From Triglochin maritima (Eukaryota > Streptophyta > Magnoliopsida > Alismatales > Juncaginaceae), in the NCBI GenBank assembly GCA_963682175.1, contig OY821777.1, forward strand, positions 13,722,001-13,786,000: a stretch of 64,000 nucleotides of DNA. Direction: 5' to 3'. Below, one piece after another: positions 21,920-33,800 of this stretch. The translations under genes and the position numbers were made by a program. The first letter of the stretch is position 1. Each line of letters opens with the position of its first letter. The notes beneath the pieces were generated by a model. The model did not search any database, was not told the origin of the DNA, and saw only the letters and a program-made list of their open reading frames with translations.

Positions 21920-23353
21920 TAGGGTTGTAAACGGGTCGGATAATACCTATATACCCGCCCATCCAACCCGTACCGTTACGAGTATGGGTACAAAAATTCG
22001 TACCCATTTAAAATTTTATACTCGTTAACCCGTATCTGTTTACCCGCCGGATAAAAAGGTCAGGTACTGTATTACTCGTACTCGTATATATATTATATTA
22101 CAAGAATTCTCTAGTGAGCCTATGACTCAACTTTTCTAAATTAAGCCCCCACAATATCCACCACTCAATTTAAATTGTAAGGTAGATTAAAAAAAACGGT
22201 TATGCTAATGAATGGTGAGATCAACTGTAAATAAGATCCAATGGTGAGATTGTAGGGGGCTTAAACTATAAACTTGATGAATCCTGGGCTCACTAGAGCT
22301 TGACCCTATTATATTATATATATTATATACTTAATAAGAAAATACGCAAAAGAGAAAATAAAACCTCAAATATAACGTAGATCTCAAACCTCCTCCACTG
22401 ACTCCCAAACCTCTTCCACTAATCCCGTTGTCTCCTCACCTCCTCCTCGTCTCAACCTCGCTGCCTCGTCGTCTCAACCTCGCATCGGAGGAATACTTCA
22501 CCGCCGCCTCCTGAGTCCCGTCGCATCTTCTATCACCAAGCAACCCTTCCCTGGTCTGTGCTTCCCTTCCTGGCTGATGATCTCCAACATGGCCACATGG
22601 GTTACCATCTTTTCCTTTTTATTCCCCTTTTCACATGCTACATAAGAACCGTGCTTCAATTTCCTTTTTAGTCTCCTTTCATATCCCTACGTCGAGTGTG
22701 AAATCATTGTTCATTTTTATTCCCCTTTCATTTCCTCAAAATTTACCCAAATTGTGCTTCAGTTCGCTTTCAGATGGATGGACTGAAACTGGATTTGTAG
22801 ATATTCGGTTGTTTGTGTTCGTAAACTTGATTCCTTAATTTCTGAAACTTGTGTTTAGTCAATGTTATTGTATTATTTTTCCTCAAATAAACTGATCCCA
22901 AGTCACCAGAAATAATTTTCAAAATAAATTATCTAAACGCAATGTTAGATAGATACATGTTTTGTGACTCCAGGACTTGGCATCTTGAAGATATATGACC
23001 ACTTCATATTAACATTTAGTGAATAATTTTACAGTAATTGGATATGAACATATGATAGTCTCACTTATAATTTTCCTTTATGTAGCGAACAAGACCCTGA
23101 CTCTTGAATTTGATTGATCCTAACACGCTTGGGTTATGGGTTTGGATTTTGATTGTTCAATACTTCGATGTGTACGCTTGGTTGGGATTTTTAATAGGTT
23201 ACTCGTTTACCCGTCACGTACCCGCTAACCAAACAGGACGGGTACGGGTAGACCAATATTGTGTACGGGTATATACCCGTACCTGTTAATTTGGGCAGGT
23301 ACATGTATGAGTGAGGACATACCCGTCCCGTACCCGACCCGTTTACAGGTTTA
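21920..23353. mobile_element. hAT-like non-autonomous element, about 1.43 kb
   Basis: The left end TAGGGTTGTAAACGGG and right end CCCGTTTACAGGTTTA form imperfect hAT-type TIRs, close in sequence to those of the intact hAT at 37037-40544. Subterminal regions are rich in acccg/gggta motifs. The flanks (ctttctat and ctttccgg) share only five bases, so the 8-bp duplication is decayed or my end is slightly off. It has no transposase and lies 73 bp upstream of the RRP40 chimeric ATG. A roughly 60-bp unit is repeated on both sides (about 21865, 23362 and 23421). Confidence 0.65.
22109..22298. mobile_element. MITE nested in the hAT-like element, about 190 bp
   Basis: Inverted ends ctctagtgagccta... 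and ...tgggctcactagag continue as a degenerate inverted repeat (aagcccccacaat paired with attgtagggggctt). It has no coding capacity, and I cannot assign a superfamily. Confidence 0.6.
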
Positions 23354-24796
23354 CTTTCCGGAAAGAAGAGACTATCGTTTAAATGATGTGTCTTGTTTTA
23401 TCTTTTTAATCTTTCGGAAAGAAGAAATTATCGTTTAAATGATGTATTGTGTTTTATATTTATGATCTTTTTGAAACGATAATAAGAAAAATACTTAGGC
23501 CCCCATTGGCAACATGGTTTTGATAATGAGTTTCTTGAAGAAACTCATGACTTGATGTGATGTCTGGAAACCAGTGTTTATGGGGCGACAGTTGATGGTG
23601 TGGGTGTAAAAACTGAATAGCCACAATTGAAATGTCTAATCACAACCAATAGAAATATTGTTGACGTTGATCAACGTAATAAAAATATTTCCAATTTTTT
23701 TAACAATCAGGGCGTTTGTATTTGCCCGTTCATTTTGCTCGAACCAACTTGTCCATGCCCAGGACAACAAGTAGACTGGAGTCCTAAAGTGGACGCATTG
23801 CTAGCACTAATGGGCGAGTTTGATAACCGGCTCGCCAGCCTGGAGCGGATGATGGAGGACCTCACCCGGGTGCACGTGGGTATACATTTTGTCCACTCCT
23901 GTTAAAGGCCATGAAATCCTTAAGTGGTTCCATTTTTCTATTTATGCGACTATTTTCGAAGTACATGAGATGTCAGATTACATGAGTTCATATACATGAT
24001 GTCATTTAGTTTAATGTTACTGAAATTTACGGTATACATTTACATGGATATAGTTATTTTTAAATTTACATTATTTTAACTAGTACTAATTTGTGGTTGT
24101 TGTTGTGATGTACATGTAAGGACCAACTCTGGCTACTCCCCCACTGTGGCAACCATTTCAGGAACACCAATGCCCAAAATGCGGTGTGGTTTGCTTCACA
24201 GAAACATTGTCTAATGGTCGTCCTCCATCCATTCAAACTGGGCACGCCATTGAGTTGTTCCCGACAAGCCAGACGAGATAAAACAGTATGTTCCCCCACG
24301 CCCCGAAGATGGAGCATGATTCGCTTACCTTCCCTGACCACCACTCCCAAGTCTGAGACCACTAATACTAATAGGAAAGGTTGTATTGGTATTGGTAGTT
24401 GACAAGTGTCGTAGGTGAAACTGAGGTGTTTTGTTTTAGTATGGGGTTAACCTGCATAGACCAATTTTTGGCCCTAGCATATTAGAAAACTGATTTACTC
24501 TTACTTAGGTCTTCCAGCTTTAATCGACAATGTAAGTAGCTAGGTAAAGATGTTATATAACAATAGTTTGTTGTGTTTATGGACTATGGACGACTATGCT
24601 TTTATGAAAGATACATGGATTATGCAAGTATATATAATTTAGTGTACTTATGTTGTTGGACTGTCTGTTAATAATGATAACTTTAGGAGACGATGCACCC
24701 CTACTAATTGTGCAAAATAGTTGTGTTGCACTTCATCCAACATTTTGAAAATTGTTGATTATATTGAAGTGAGTACAAATAATATCCAATTTGCAG

Positions 24797-25121
24797 CACT
24801 CAACCGACAAGAAGATGGTTCCTCTTTGGGAAAACATTGTTGATTCGTAGCTCGACCAGTTCGGACGTTGGAGCACACGAATTCTCTCCTGATCGTGGCT
24901 ACTCCACGAGAGACCTTGAGGACATTGGAGAGCACGAATTCTCTCGTGGACTTGGGTACTCGACGGAAGATCTTGATTAAATTGGTTCACATGAATTTTC
25001 CCCGGATTATGGCTACTCTACGGGAGATCTTGACGACATATCACCGAGACGTGGCATTTGGGACTCCCTCCCGTGGTTTTTGCGGTCTGACACATCTTCA
25101 TGCAACACCTAAGAATTAGGC
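24797..25121 (+). other. coding-like exon relic with three 19-residue repeats
   Basis: Reading on the plus strand, 57-bp units at about 24870, 24930 and 24985 encode GAHEFSPDRGYSTRDLED, GEHEFSRGLGYSTEDLD-stop and GSHEFSPDYGYSTGDLDD. They are followed by ISPRRGIWDSLPWF and a stop. Preserved codon phase, residue-level conservation and an upstream ttgcag acceptor suggest past protein coding. The TAA in repeat 2 means it is now broken. The upstream plus-strand segment near 23750-23880 (LMGEFDNRLASLERMMEDL, coiled-coil-like) could belong to the same gene. I do not recognise the family. Confidence 0.4.
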
Positions 25122-25590
25122 ATGACAACAATTTTTATAGTCCAATGTTTATTTGGTTTAATGGGATGCATTGTTGAAGTTGTATATCTTCATGCATCAC
25201 CTAAGAACCCATGCATGTCGTGCACTGTTGAAGTTTTATATCTTTTGGGTCAGTTATGTAATTTCATGAACTAAGTGGAAGTAATACATATTTAAGTAAT
25301 ATATTGTTCAGGTTGTTTTGCCGTTTATTGCTTCGACCGTCAACTTACCAGTTTTATGTTTAACTTCAGCTCATTTTGGCGTTTATTTCTACGAATTTTA
25401 TTACATAAAAAGTGTTTGAGGTCTGCACAACTGAAAATTATAAAATGTAATACCCAATGAATAGTGTTTGAGGTCAAAGAACTTGATCATTACTACAAAG
25501 TAATACCAATGTCAACTTCAAATAAAAAGTTCAGACGAAACAAACAAAAAATTACAAATTAATACCCAACTCCTTGCATAACCAAATTCT
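25122..25590. other. non-coding sequence inside the Harbinger region
   Basis: AT-rich, with nothing recognised except a repeated word (agtgtttgaggtc at about 25410 and 25465). Confidence 0.4.
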
Positions 25591-26676
25591 TCAACTAGTA
25601 GGGTCTCCGAGTGAGACAAATACCTCTCTTTTTTGGCTACTCTCGAATTTAATTCCAGCACAAACCCATTCCTTTGTCCCATGTGTTATACCGAACTCTC
25701 GGACCATTTCCAAGCATTGTAAGACTGAGAATTGATTGAAGCAGTTGCTAAGCATTGTCTTCCTTTTTTTTAGTTCACTCACCAGTAAATTAATCCCCTC
25801 GTTCAACACCTGGTTAGACGCTGGTATTCGTGGCTTTCACTTAACCCCACTAGTGTGTGACGAATTGAGTGCCTTATTTGAATTGTCGTCTCCGTCTGGT
25901 TCCCTTGAATCGACACTATCGTCGGCAATGACGTAGTTACTTCCACTACGGTTGTTGTAGTGAGATGATGTTGACTGCTTTGAATTGTTCCAGGCTATAG
26001 ATGATCCAATGCTCACATTAACTTGTAAATCTCCCTCAGCCATAGAGCCTGCGAAGATGACCTCCAACTCAACTGCAAATTGCAATGGTTCGTGCTTGAA
26101 TTTTTCTAAGTTGAAGTAAGCCTGCATAGAAAAGCACAACAAACATAATTTCAAAGTTCTTACACCAACATTCACATAATTAACGGGGGATAATTAACTT
26201 ACGGTCGCGTTTTCTTTCCACCAACTGTCCTCCATTTGAATTGTCCCACGATTAGGATCCCATCCTTTGCCGGTTTGAGCCTTCAACCATCTCCAAGTGT
26301 AGTACTCTTTCTTGGTATTCTCCCAGTGGTTCTTGTGTTGATCCCAGGTGTAGTAGATTCTGCTTTGACTGTGGAAGTTACTTACAAGGTTTTTCCCCTC
26401 GTTATTAAGAATTGTTCCAGGCTTATTATCATTGATAACCTCTTGCATCACCAAGCGAACCCATAATTCATGTTGTCTGGCTGTCCAATTGGCCTTTTGG
26501 GGCTTCATGGTTGGTGGGAGAACGACCACTCTTGCTCTAGGCTGGATAGATTGGCTGCTCAGGTCTGTGGATAGGAACTCTTCATCTAATGAGAGTTCGT
26601 AATCATCCAAAGCACCCCTGACTTCCATGGGTAGTACAAGTTCATGTGATTTTCCATTCCCACATTGCCCCCTCAT
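25591..26676 (-). pseudogene. Harbinger-associated Myb/SANT-like DNA-binding protein, one in-frame stop
   Basis: This is the second protein of PIF/Harbinger elements, thought to bind DNA and help bring the transposase to the ends. Exon 1 (26676 to about 26203) contains the trihelix-like domain: NWTARQHELWVRLVMQEV, then GTILNNEGKNLVSNFHSQ, then WRWLKAQTGKGWDP. The gtaagt donor splices to exon 2 starting AYFNLEKFKHEP (26121). That frame reaches TGA at 25837, yet the same frame continues with VLNEGINLLVSELKKRK and the conserved C-terminal CLEMVREFG...REVFVSL, ending near 25591. The single stop makes it a probable pseudogene. Confidence 0.7.
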
Positions 26677-26867
26677 GTATGCAAGTTGATGTTATTATAG
26701 AACAACCATTTCCAAAATGAATTAATTTATTGAAAGATCCGTCGACTTAAAAATTACCATAACAAAAGTTGTCAAAAGCTGTCAAAAGTAAAAGTTGTGC
26801 ATAGAAGGAATCCATAACAGGATTTAACATTAATTACTCCTAGCCTGGGCTATTGCATCTCGTGTAT

Positions 26868-28324
26868 CTAGTCTCTAACAACTGCTATAGTGAATTTGTC
26901 GCTTCCTTCTCCGTTAGTCAGAAATGTCTGGTTGGCCACCTCTCTTGATGTCGGGTCCACTATCTTAGTTCTATTATATTGTTCGACTAGGACGTCGTTC
27001 CTTTCGTCGATAATAAAGTTGTGCAACGTCATTGCCACTATCACAATTCTAGCTTGCTTTTCAAGACTGTAAGGTCCCGTTTTCCTAAGGAGTGCCCACT
27101 GCATTTTTAAGACTCCAAAAGCACGCTCTATGACATTCCTTAATGATGAGTGCATTTGATTGAATGTCTCTTCCTTCCCTCGTGGTTGAGAACACTGGAA
27201 ATCACTACGGTGGTATCTCGTGTTTCGATAAGGTGCCAAAAAACCCTTACGGTTGGGGTATCCAGCATCGACAATGTAATATTTATCTGCCCAACCACCA
27301 AAAAAGTTATTTTAGGCCATAGGATGTAAGCTCAAATATCTGAAATAACCTTAACTGAATTTATTTACCGTTAGGCGGCATGGGAAAATTCTGGGTTCGG
27401 TCATATATTGCTTCAGTAAGGATCCGATTATCATATGCACTACCTTCCCATCCAGCAATAGCAAAAGTAAACCGCATTGAAGTCGCATACCCCCAACACA
27501 TTTTGAGTGGTGTGACTTGGGTCGCGTCCACAACGATAATGGTGTTGTCTTTCCTTTGGAATATAGGCATCGACATGTGTGTCATCTATTGTCCCAACGC
27601 AATCCTTAAAATAAGGGGAAAATTTTCCACCAGCTCGGGTTCTAATTTCAGTAGGAATTTCATCCAAACTATCCTTAACGTTTATAACATCAGCAGCCCA
27701 AACAGTTAGCGCATCGAGGACGGCATTGAAATGTCAACTAACTGTTTCTCCAGAGTGCTGGAACTCATCCTGAACAACCCTATTAACGTGCACGTGTCCT
27801 AATGCCCATAAAAACATGTGAACTTGTTCTTCGACTTATACATGTCTCGTATTTCTTAAAAGTTGTCTACTTTTCAAATGACCACACAAACTAAGGAAAG
27901 TAGCTAGGTGCATGCGACAACCGTCGTAGCATACGCGTCAGTGACCTCTAAGCATGTCCACTGTTTTTTGGTTCCCGGTAAATGGTGCGTTGTGAACTAC
28001 GTTATTACTTAGTTGAGTTACTATGTAGTCCTGAATGCAGGATGTGGCGGTTAAGACAAGGAGGTCAACCTCATTTTCTTCTTCTAGAATTTCATTTAGT
28101 TCAGCCTCATCCATTATTCGAATAAAACCAATACCACGACAAACAAATTGGAACTGGAATTTCAGCAATTTTTCTGGGACTAATCCTAACACAGGTGTTT
28201 TACGCAACTTTAGTTTCGAAGTAGATCCCATGTTGGGCTGGGCAATGGTAACCTGAAAGTAATTGTCAATTGGGCACTCAAGGAAGTGGACATATGACAT
28301 TGTTTTGTGCTTCCACATGCCCAA
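26868..28324 (-). pseudogene. PIF/Harbinger transposase (HARBI1-like nuclease), decayed
   Basis: This is a DDE endonuclease that cuts and pastes Harbinger elements. The reading runs from MDEAELNEILEEENEVDLL (about 28110) through VDMLRGH-stop, then CRMHLATFLSLCGHLKSRQLL, a second stop, FLWALGHVHVNRVVQDEF, a third stop, and then the catalytic domain. All three catalytic blocks are visible: GTIDDTHVDAY, AGWEGSAYDNRIL and NVIERAFGVLK. A 1-bp shift at about 27480 separates GVCDF from MRFTFAIAGWEGS. One intron (about 27283-27368) has consensus ends and joins PPN to DKYYIVDAGYPN. Three stops and one frameshift rule out activity. Confidence 0.85.
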
Positions 28325-29240
28325 AAGTCAAAAAATCAAAGGATTATTGTCGTGAAGACTTCATTACAACTTATAGAGTGTCATGCATGGTAACCTTGTG
28401 ACAACGAACTTGTAATTTAAGATACTGTGTTATTGTAACTTGTAAGGGAAAAAATCCAAGACCTTTAAAAGAAGTTCAGAAAATATCGAAGTGGTAAATC
28501 CAATTTCAAAAAATAACAGAATAATCCCCCTTCCAAATATCTTGATACGGGTCAACCCCATAATCTAGTATACACTTTTGCAGATGGGGTGATGCAGATT
28601 TATTAGGGACATGCATGGACTAAAATGGGAAATAGTAGAATGAATTTTGACTGAAAAAGTGGCAAATGATTGAATAAATGTGGACTAAAATGAGGTAAAA
28701 CAAACTATAATTTGTGTGAAATGAAGCCAAATAACTCCCACCGTGCCAACAGAAATGGACATACCTCCCACCGTGTGTAGAGGATGCATTCGAGCTTGGC
28801 TGGGTTTTCGCGATCCCAACTTGCCCAGAAGCATACAACAACGCGGCAGCCAGGGATAGCGACGGAACACCTACCCGATTGTGCGAGATTAGGTTTCAGA
28901 TGGGTCCTCGGATGGGAAATGGGTGATTTGGGGATCGTCGGCTGTCACCTCCTTGGTGAACGTTTCAGAGGGAAATGGTTAGGTTAAACTTTAGTGAACT
29001 ATTGTCGGTGGATATGGAATGGTATTTCTTGATTATAGAAAGGCAGTATGGTAAAGAGACGATGGCAAAACATGTAATTTAAGTTGGAGTGTTGGGCATT
29101 TACTAATCGTTTGGGGTGGGTCCCACCACAAACGGGAAAAACCCCACCCCCTTCAGTTTTGCGTTTCACACTTTCACCTTATACTTTTGGAAAACTTGGT
29201 TTCCAAAAGCATAATTACTGTTGCAGAAATTATCACGTTT
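28325..29240. other. outer part of the Harbinger region, non-coding
   Basis: No gene was recognised. Between 28770 and 29000 there is a GC-richer patch. At about 29190 a palindrome ttttggaaaa...ttggtttccaaaa occurs, which may be subterminal to the element. Confidence 0.4.
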
Positions 29241-29379
29241 GATGGAATTTTGGGGGAATAGTGGTTTCCACTAGAGTCTTTTTGGATGGAATTTTGGGGG
29301 AACAGTGGTTTCCACTGTCCAAGTTCAAAAATAATTTGTATACAAGCTCAATCCAAGTTCAAAAATAATTTGTCGAAGC

Positions 29380-30370
29380 GACTCTTTTTAGAGTCTTTTT
29401 ACATATTCGACCAAGTGTGGCAAAAGTTGCTAGGATCAAAATCCTTAAGTTTATTATTCACGATAAAATTGTTGAAAAGATCCGTGAATCTAATTGGATG
29501 GAGACAATTGTGCTTGTTATTGGCAGAGCGAGAAAGATTTTTAAGGTCTGAACTAGGAGTTGTGCTATTAAGTTCCGTGATAAAATCGTCATTTTTTAAG
29601 GGTCACAAGAACCGTAATCTCCAGGGATGGTGAAGGAGAAATTGGTTGTGGAGAGGCCTATGGTTATGGAGTATCCATTTAAGATGTAATTGTCAACAAG
29701 GATGTTACTATCCCAACCTATAATAATTTCCCCCGATCTACCCAAGGTCAGAAGAAATTGTCAATTATCTAATAGTGTGTGCTTGGATAGCAAATTTATG
29801 AGAGAAATTGAAAGAAAAGAAAAGAAAAGAAAGTGAGATTTCTCTGGTTTGGATGACATTTTTAAGTAAATAAAGGGAGATAAATAGAGAGAAAGTTTGT
29901 TATACAAATTGTTCTTCTAACTTTCTCTCCAAAAGGGAGAGAAACGAAGAGAAAATTATCCAACAAAATTTTGATGTCAAAACTAACATACTTATTATAT
30001 CTAACTACCTAATTATTATGCTTAGAATTTTTTTTTTCTCTTCCTCTTTCCATCCAATTGAGAAAAGGTTTAATTCCTTGTTATCCAAGCAAGAGAGAAG
30101 GACCGAAGAAAAAATAAAATAGACCCAAGTATGTTTTTCTCTCTTTCCATTTCTCTTATATTCTTTCATTCTCTTATTTTCTCTCCTTGTTATCTAAGCA
30201 CACTATAAGAGACCTCCTCCAATATAATTAAGGTGGGTTTGAAATAAGGAAACCACTTTGGATTCCCCGATAACAATAATATTAGGTTCGTTGACTCTAA
30301 CCGAATTTTGTTCACATCTTTTTTCCCATTGCCTAAACCTCTTATATCTCAAGATAAGAACTTCACAAAT
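29380..30370 (-). pseudogene. L1-type LINE endonuclease relic, split by a MITE
   Basis: In shifting frames the minus strand shows L1 endonuclease landmarks in the right order: IRGLGNGKKDVNKIRLES with EPNIIVIGESK (about 30345-30270); after the MITE at 29773-30205, GGIIIGWDSNILVDNYIL...YGSCDP (about 29730-29600); then FTDLFNNFIVNNKLKDFD...HTWSN (about 29490-29410). Stops and frameshifts are frequent. No reverse-transcriptase part is visible. Confidence 0.5.
29773..30205. mobile_element. Tourist-like MITE, 433 bp, GA/CT-rich
   Basis: Inverted ends TAGTGTGTGCTTGGATAGCAA and TTGTTATCTAAGCACACTA are flanked by exact taa duplications (29770-29772 and 30206-30208), as expected for Tourist/Harbinger MITEs. 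The interior is purine-rich (gagaaa) on the left and pyrimidine-rich on the right, so the whole element can fold back. It belongs with the copies at 47709 and 57727. Confidence 0.8.
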
Positions 30371-30832
30371 AAAATAAATGAGATTCCTTAATTAGCAACC
30401 AACTTTCGGGTTGCTTCGATGAGGCTTTTTAGGGCCTCAAGAGTAAAGATCATATCCCGCTTTTCCTGAAGATGTAATAATTTTTTCAAACATGATTTGG
30501 GATTCCGCTTCTTTAAAACGGAAGTCGATAAGACTACAAAAGGCCTGAAGTAACCATTTCCTTCGCCATCACACGTCACAACAATGCAAAGTAAGCTTTT
30601 ACAACAGCAAGCCAAGTGAGATTAGGATTGGAAAAAAGTCATCTATGTGGATATTTACAGTTAAACTGTGCTTGTCATTGCAGCCAGCTAGTCCGTAAAC
30701 AATGCCATGAAGGAAGAGTTTACAGATAAGAAGCTTAGAAGTCAGACCTAAGTTCATGGCAACATAAAAGGTGTGAACTGGTCCCTGACGTAAAACTTGT
30801 TCTTTCTAGTGAAGAATGAAGTGATCAGTCGA
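30206..30832. other. SIS3 3' flank
   Basis: This holds the L1 relic end and then sequence directly downstream of the SIS3 stop, probably its 3' UTR on the minus strand. The 75-codon ORF here has no recognisable similarity. Confidence 0.4.
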
Positions 30833-33800
30833 TCATAGTAGTCGATGCCCCACAGGGCCCTCCGGGCCACCAGTGGGCGAGGAAACAAATGTACTGTGTC
30901 CATTCTCAGTCATTGCTAAACTGTTGCCCTCGCTACTTGAAGCAGTCCCATTTTCTGTGCGTACCGAGCGCAGGAGACCTTGCAGCCTTAACAGGTAGCT
31001 TTGCCCTGCTGGTTGGGATTGAATATATTGATTTGTGGTTACTTCGTTAGTAGTGTTCCTATCAGAGTCAGTTTGCAGGTTGGTGAGAGCACTCAGGTCC
31101 AGGTTTGGGAATACAGAACAGCGACAACGAGGGCACTTGACATTAAGCCGAAGCCACTGGTCGATGCAGTCTACGTGAAAGTTGTGGGCGCATGGGAGGC
31201 CTCGGACCTGCAGCAATTCCAAGAGCTTACGGTTCAAGTTCTTCTTAGAAACTACCTGACTAAGAAAAATGCGGCAATAATAATGGTTTCTTTAGCTGCT
31301 TCTTCGTTGTTAAATGGTTATCAGTTCTCCTTTGTGCCTAGAACCACTAAGCTTTAGAGAATGAGAGATTAGTTTGAAGGAAGAGTGGAAGATGTGCTAA
31401 GAACTTATTATCCAACATTTCCTTAGTGGCATACCAAATGTCCTTCGAAAAATTAAATGTGATATGGTTGCATATTAATGCCAAGTTTGCTTTGATGAAG
31501 TCAAAACTGTAATCTATTACAAGTTTAATTCATTCAGTGTCAGTTCAACACTATATATCTAATCCCGTTAGAATCCTTGTAGTCAGGGTTGGTCATCACT
31601 CATCATAAAGTCTCATCAAGTGTCAAATTGTCAATGTCATGTCATCCTAAAGGTGATCTAATAAGGTAATGCAATCACTAGGCGAAATTTGACCACCGGT
31701 CATATTGATTTCCAATGGAATGAATGGTTGATCAGTTGAACCACCATACCAATCGAGCCACATTAGGTACCATTCAAGTCATATTCATTGTCATCCCAGG
31801 TAAAATAAGACCAAATACAATTTCACAACTTTGAATTGAGTCACACAACGAAAATTTAATTGCTAGCAAAATGAGCTCCAATTCTATCACATAATACAGT
31901 AATACACATGTTGCCTACTTTAGCCAATTAAGTAAACTACGTATCTCATGACTATTTCAAGTGACCTTGCCCGAGGACTTAATTGCAGCAAGTAAATCTA
32001 ATTATCGCAGCAAAACGTGGTCGATTTGTAACTTGTAAACTATAAAAAAATTACCACTAACTGCTAAGTAGATGTAATTTATACCTGGTTCCCAACTCGA
32101 AATTCCTCAAGGCAGATGGGACATTCACTGCAGTCAGTAGGGACAGTCTTCATTGTGAACTTGGGAAGCTCCTGAATGAGTGCTTCAACTGCTTCTCTCT
32201 ACAATATCATAATCAAAGAGATTGAGACAATCAAAAGGCATTACAAAGAAACACCAATCCAGGCAAACTACGGTTTAAAATAAGATTGCCAAAAGGGAAT
32301 CAAAATCCAAGCATTCTACAGTACTACAATCTAACAAAATTCAGGGCAGGATACCACATAAATGCATAAAAGATAAAACCCATGCTTGCGTTTCACATGA
32401 TCTAGAAATACTTCCAAATAAGTCAAGCCAACGGGTCAATGTCCAGATGTAAGACCTTAAAATGATTCGAGAACCTTATAGTTTTAAGCATTGATATACA
32501 GAGCTTTTCAAGGTAAAGTGGAATGCAAAGTATTCTCCATTATCAAGAGGTTATTGACTTTGTTGACCTGGGTAGTAGTAAGGTAAAGCCCTGGATGATA
32601 TGCTGTATCTTGCCCCATTCCTCTCATTTCCTGACCAGCAGCTTCAAATGCCCAATCTGGTACTCTTACCATGTCAACCAAAACCTGAACATAGACCAGT
32701 AAAACATGAGTCTTATTATTACTGGAGTGCAGTAAACCTCAGTGCCTACTGGTGCAAAATAAAATAAAATAAAGATTAAGGAGATAACGGCTCAACATTT
32801 CGAGGGGTAATAATATAACAAATTGGTGTGGTTATAGCAAAATAATAAGTCTCCAAGGGCTTATTGGCCGCGCAGTAGTATAGTCAAATACATAGGCAAT
32901 GCCGAACATTGAAACCAAAATAACACTTGTGGATAGACCGCAGGTCTTGGATAATCTACTTGGTAATAACACTTCTATCGCCAATGATCCTCATAGAGCT
33001 TTTCATAGGCAGACTTCACCAATGCTAAAAAATGTTCTTGTACCACATAGAAGGAAAAGAATCAAATATTACAAACTTAACAAATATTTAACTCTAATAG
33101 TATAAGATATTAAAGTATGAGTTGGAAAAAGAGATTCCAGAATTTAACCATTTATAGATGTGAATGGTAGAACACACAACCCAGACAGGAACTCTAAATG
33201 ACCTACGTTGCTATCCAACATTCTACAGATGAAGACTATGTAGGAGGAGATAAGAGTTCACATGATTGTGGAGCAAGCTTCATTGCTTGGCATAATTAGC
33301 AAAAAGGTTTCATGAAATCAAAACAACGAGCAGAGAAAGTTTTGAACTAGATACGTCCAGTTCATTGACATTTTGAAAAATGAAAACCATTTTCCCCAAG
33401 GATCACAATGAATAACCGATTACGTTATTCAAGTGAACCAACAATACTCAGATCCAAATGCAAATACATAGCACAAATTATCAGTGTTTGGATTTTAGGT
33501 TGAAAGACTACAAAACTTTTCTTCGATGCAGTGCTCATTAGTCATTTTATTCCCCATCTCTGAGTAGTCATGCCACCACATAATATCAAATCATTATATG
33601 AACATCATGTCACTATGATTTATATGTATAAAAATTGTTTACCTAAGATCAGTTTTCAGTTCTCACCATTTTCTCTCTTTATAATGGATCTCACATATCA
33701 CACCACCTTGGGCTTCACCTAAGATCAGTTTTCAGTTCTCACGAAGTTTTACACACTATTAACTAAGTCTTCAGCTCTCTGATTCTTGAAGAACCTTGAC

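Larger units (their letters stand above)
23509..29240. mobile_element. decayed PIF/Harbinger transposon (ends approximate)
   Basis: It is defined by the two proteins it encodes on the minus strand: a Harbinger nuclease (26868-28324) and a Myb/SANT-like protein (25591-26676). A plausible left end is ggcccccattggcaaca at 23509, preceded by tta, the usual 3-bp target. I could not find the matching inverted right end, so both borders are estimates. The plus-strand coding-like segment at 24797-25121 lies inside. Confidence 0.5.

Noticed and set aside
30388..30615. 75-aa minus-strand ORF downstream of SIS3
   Set aside because: It lies in the likely 3' UTR or relic LINE zone with no recognised similarity.
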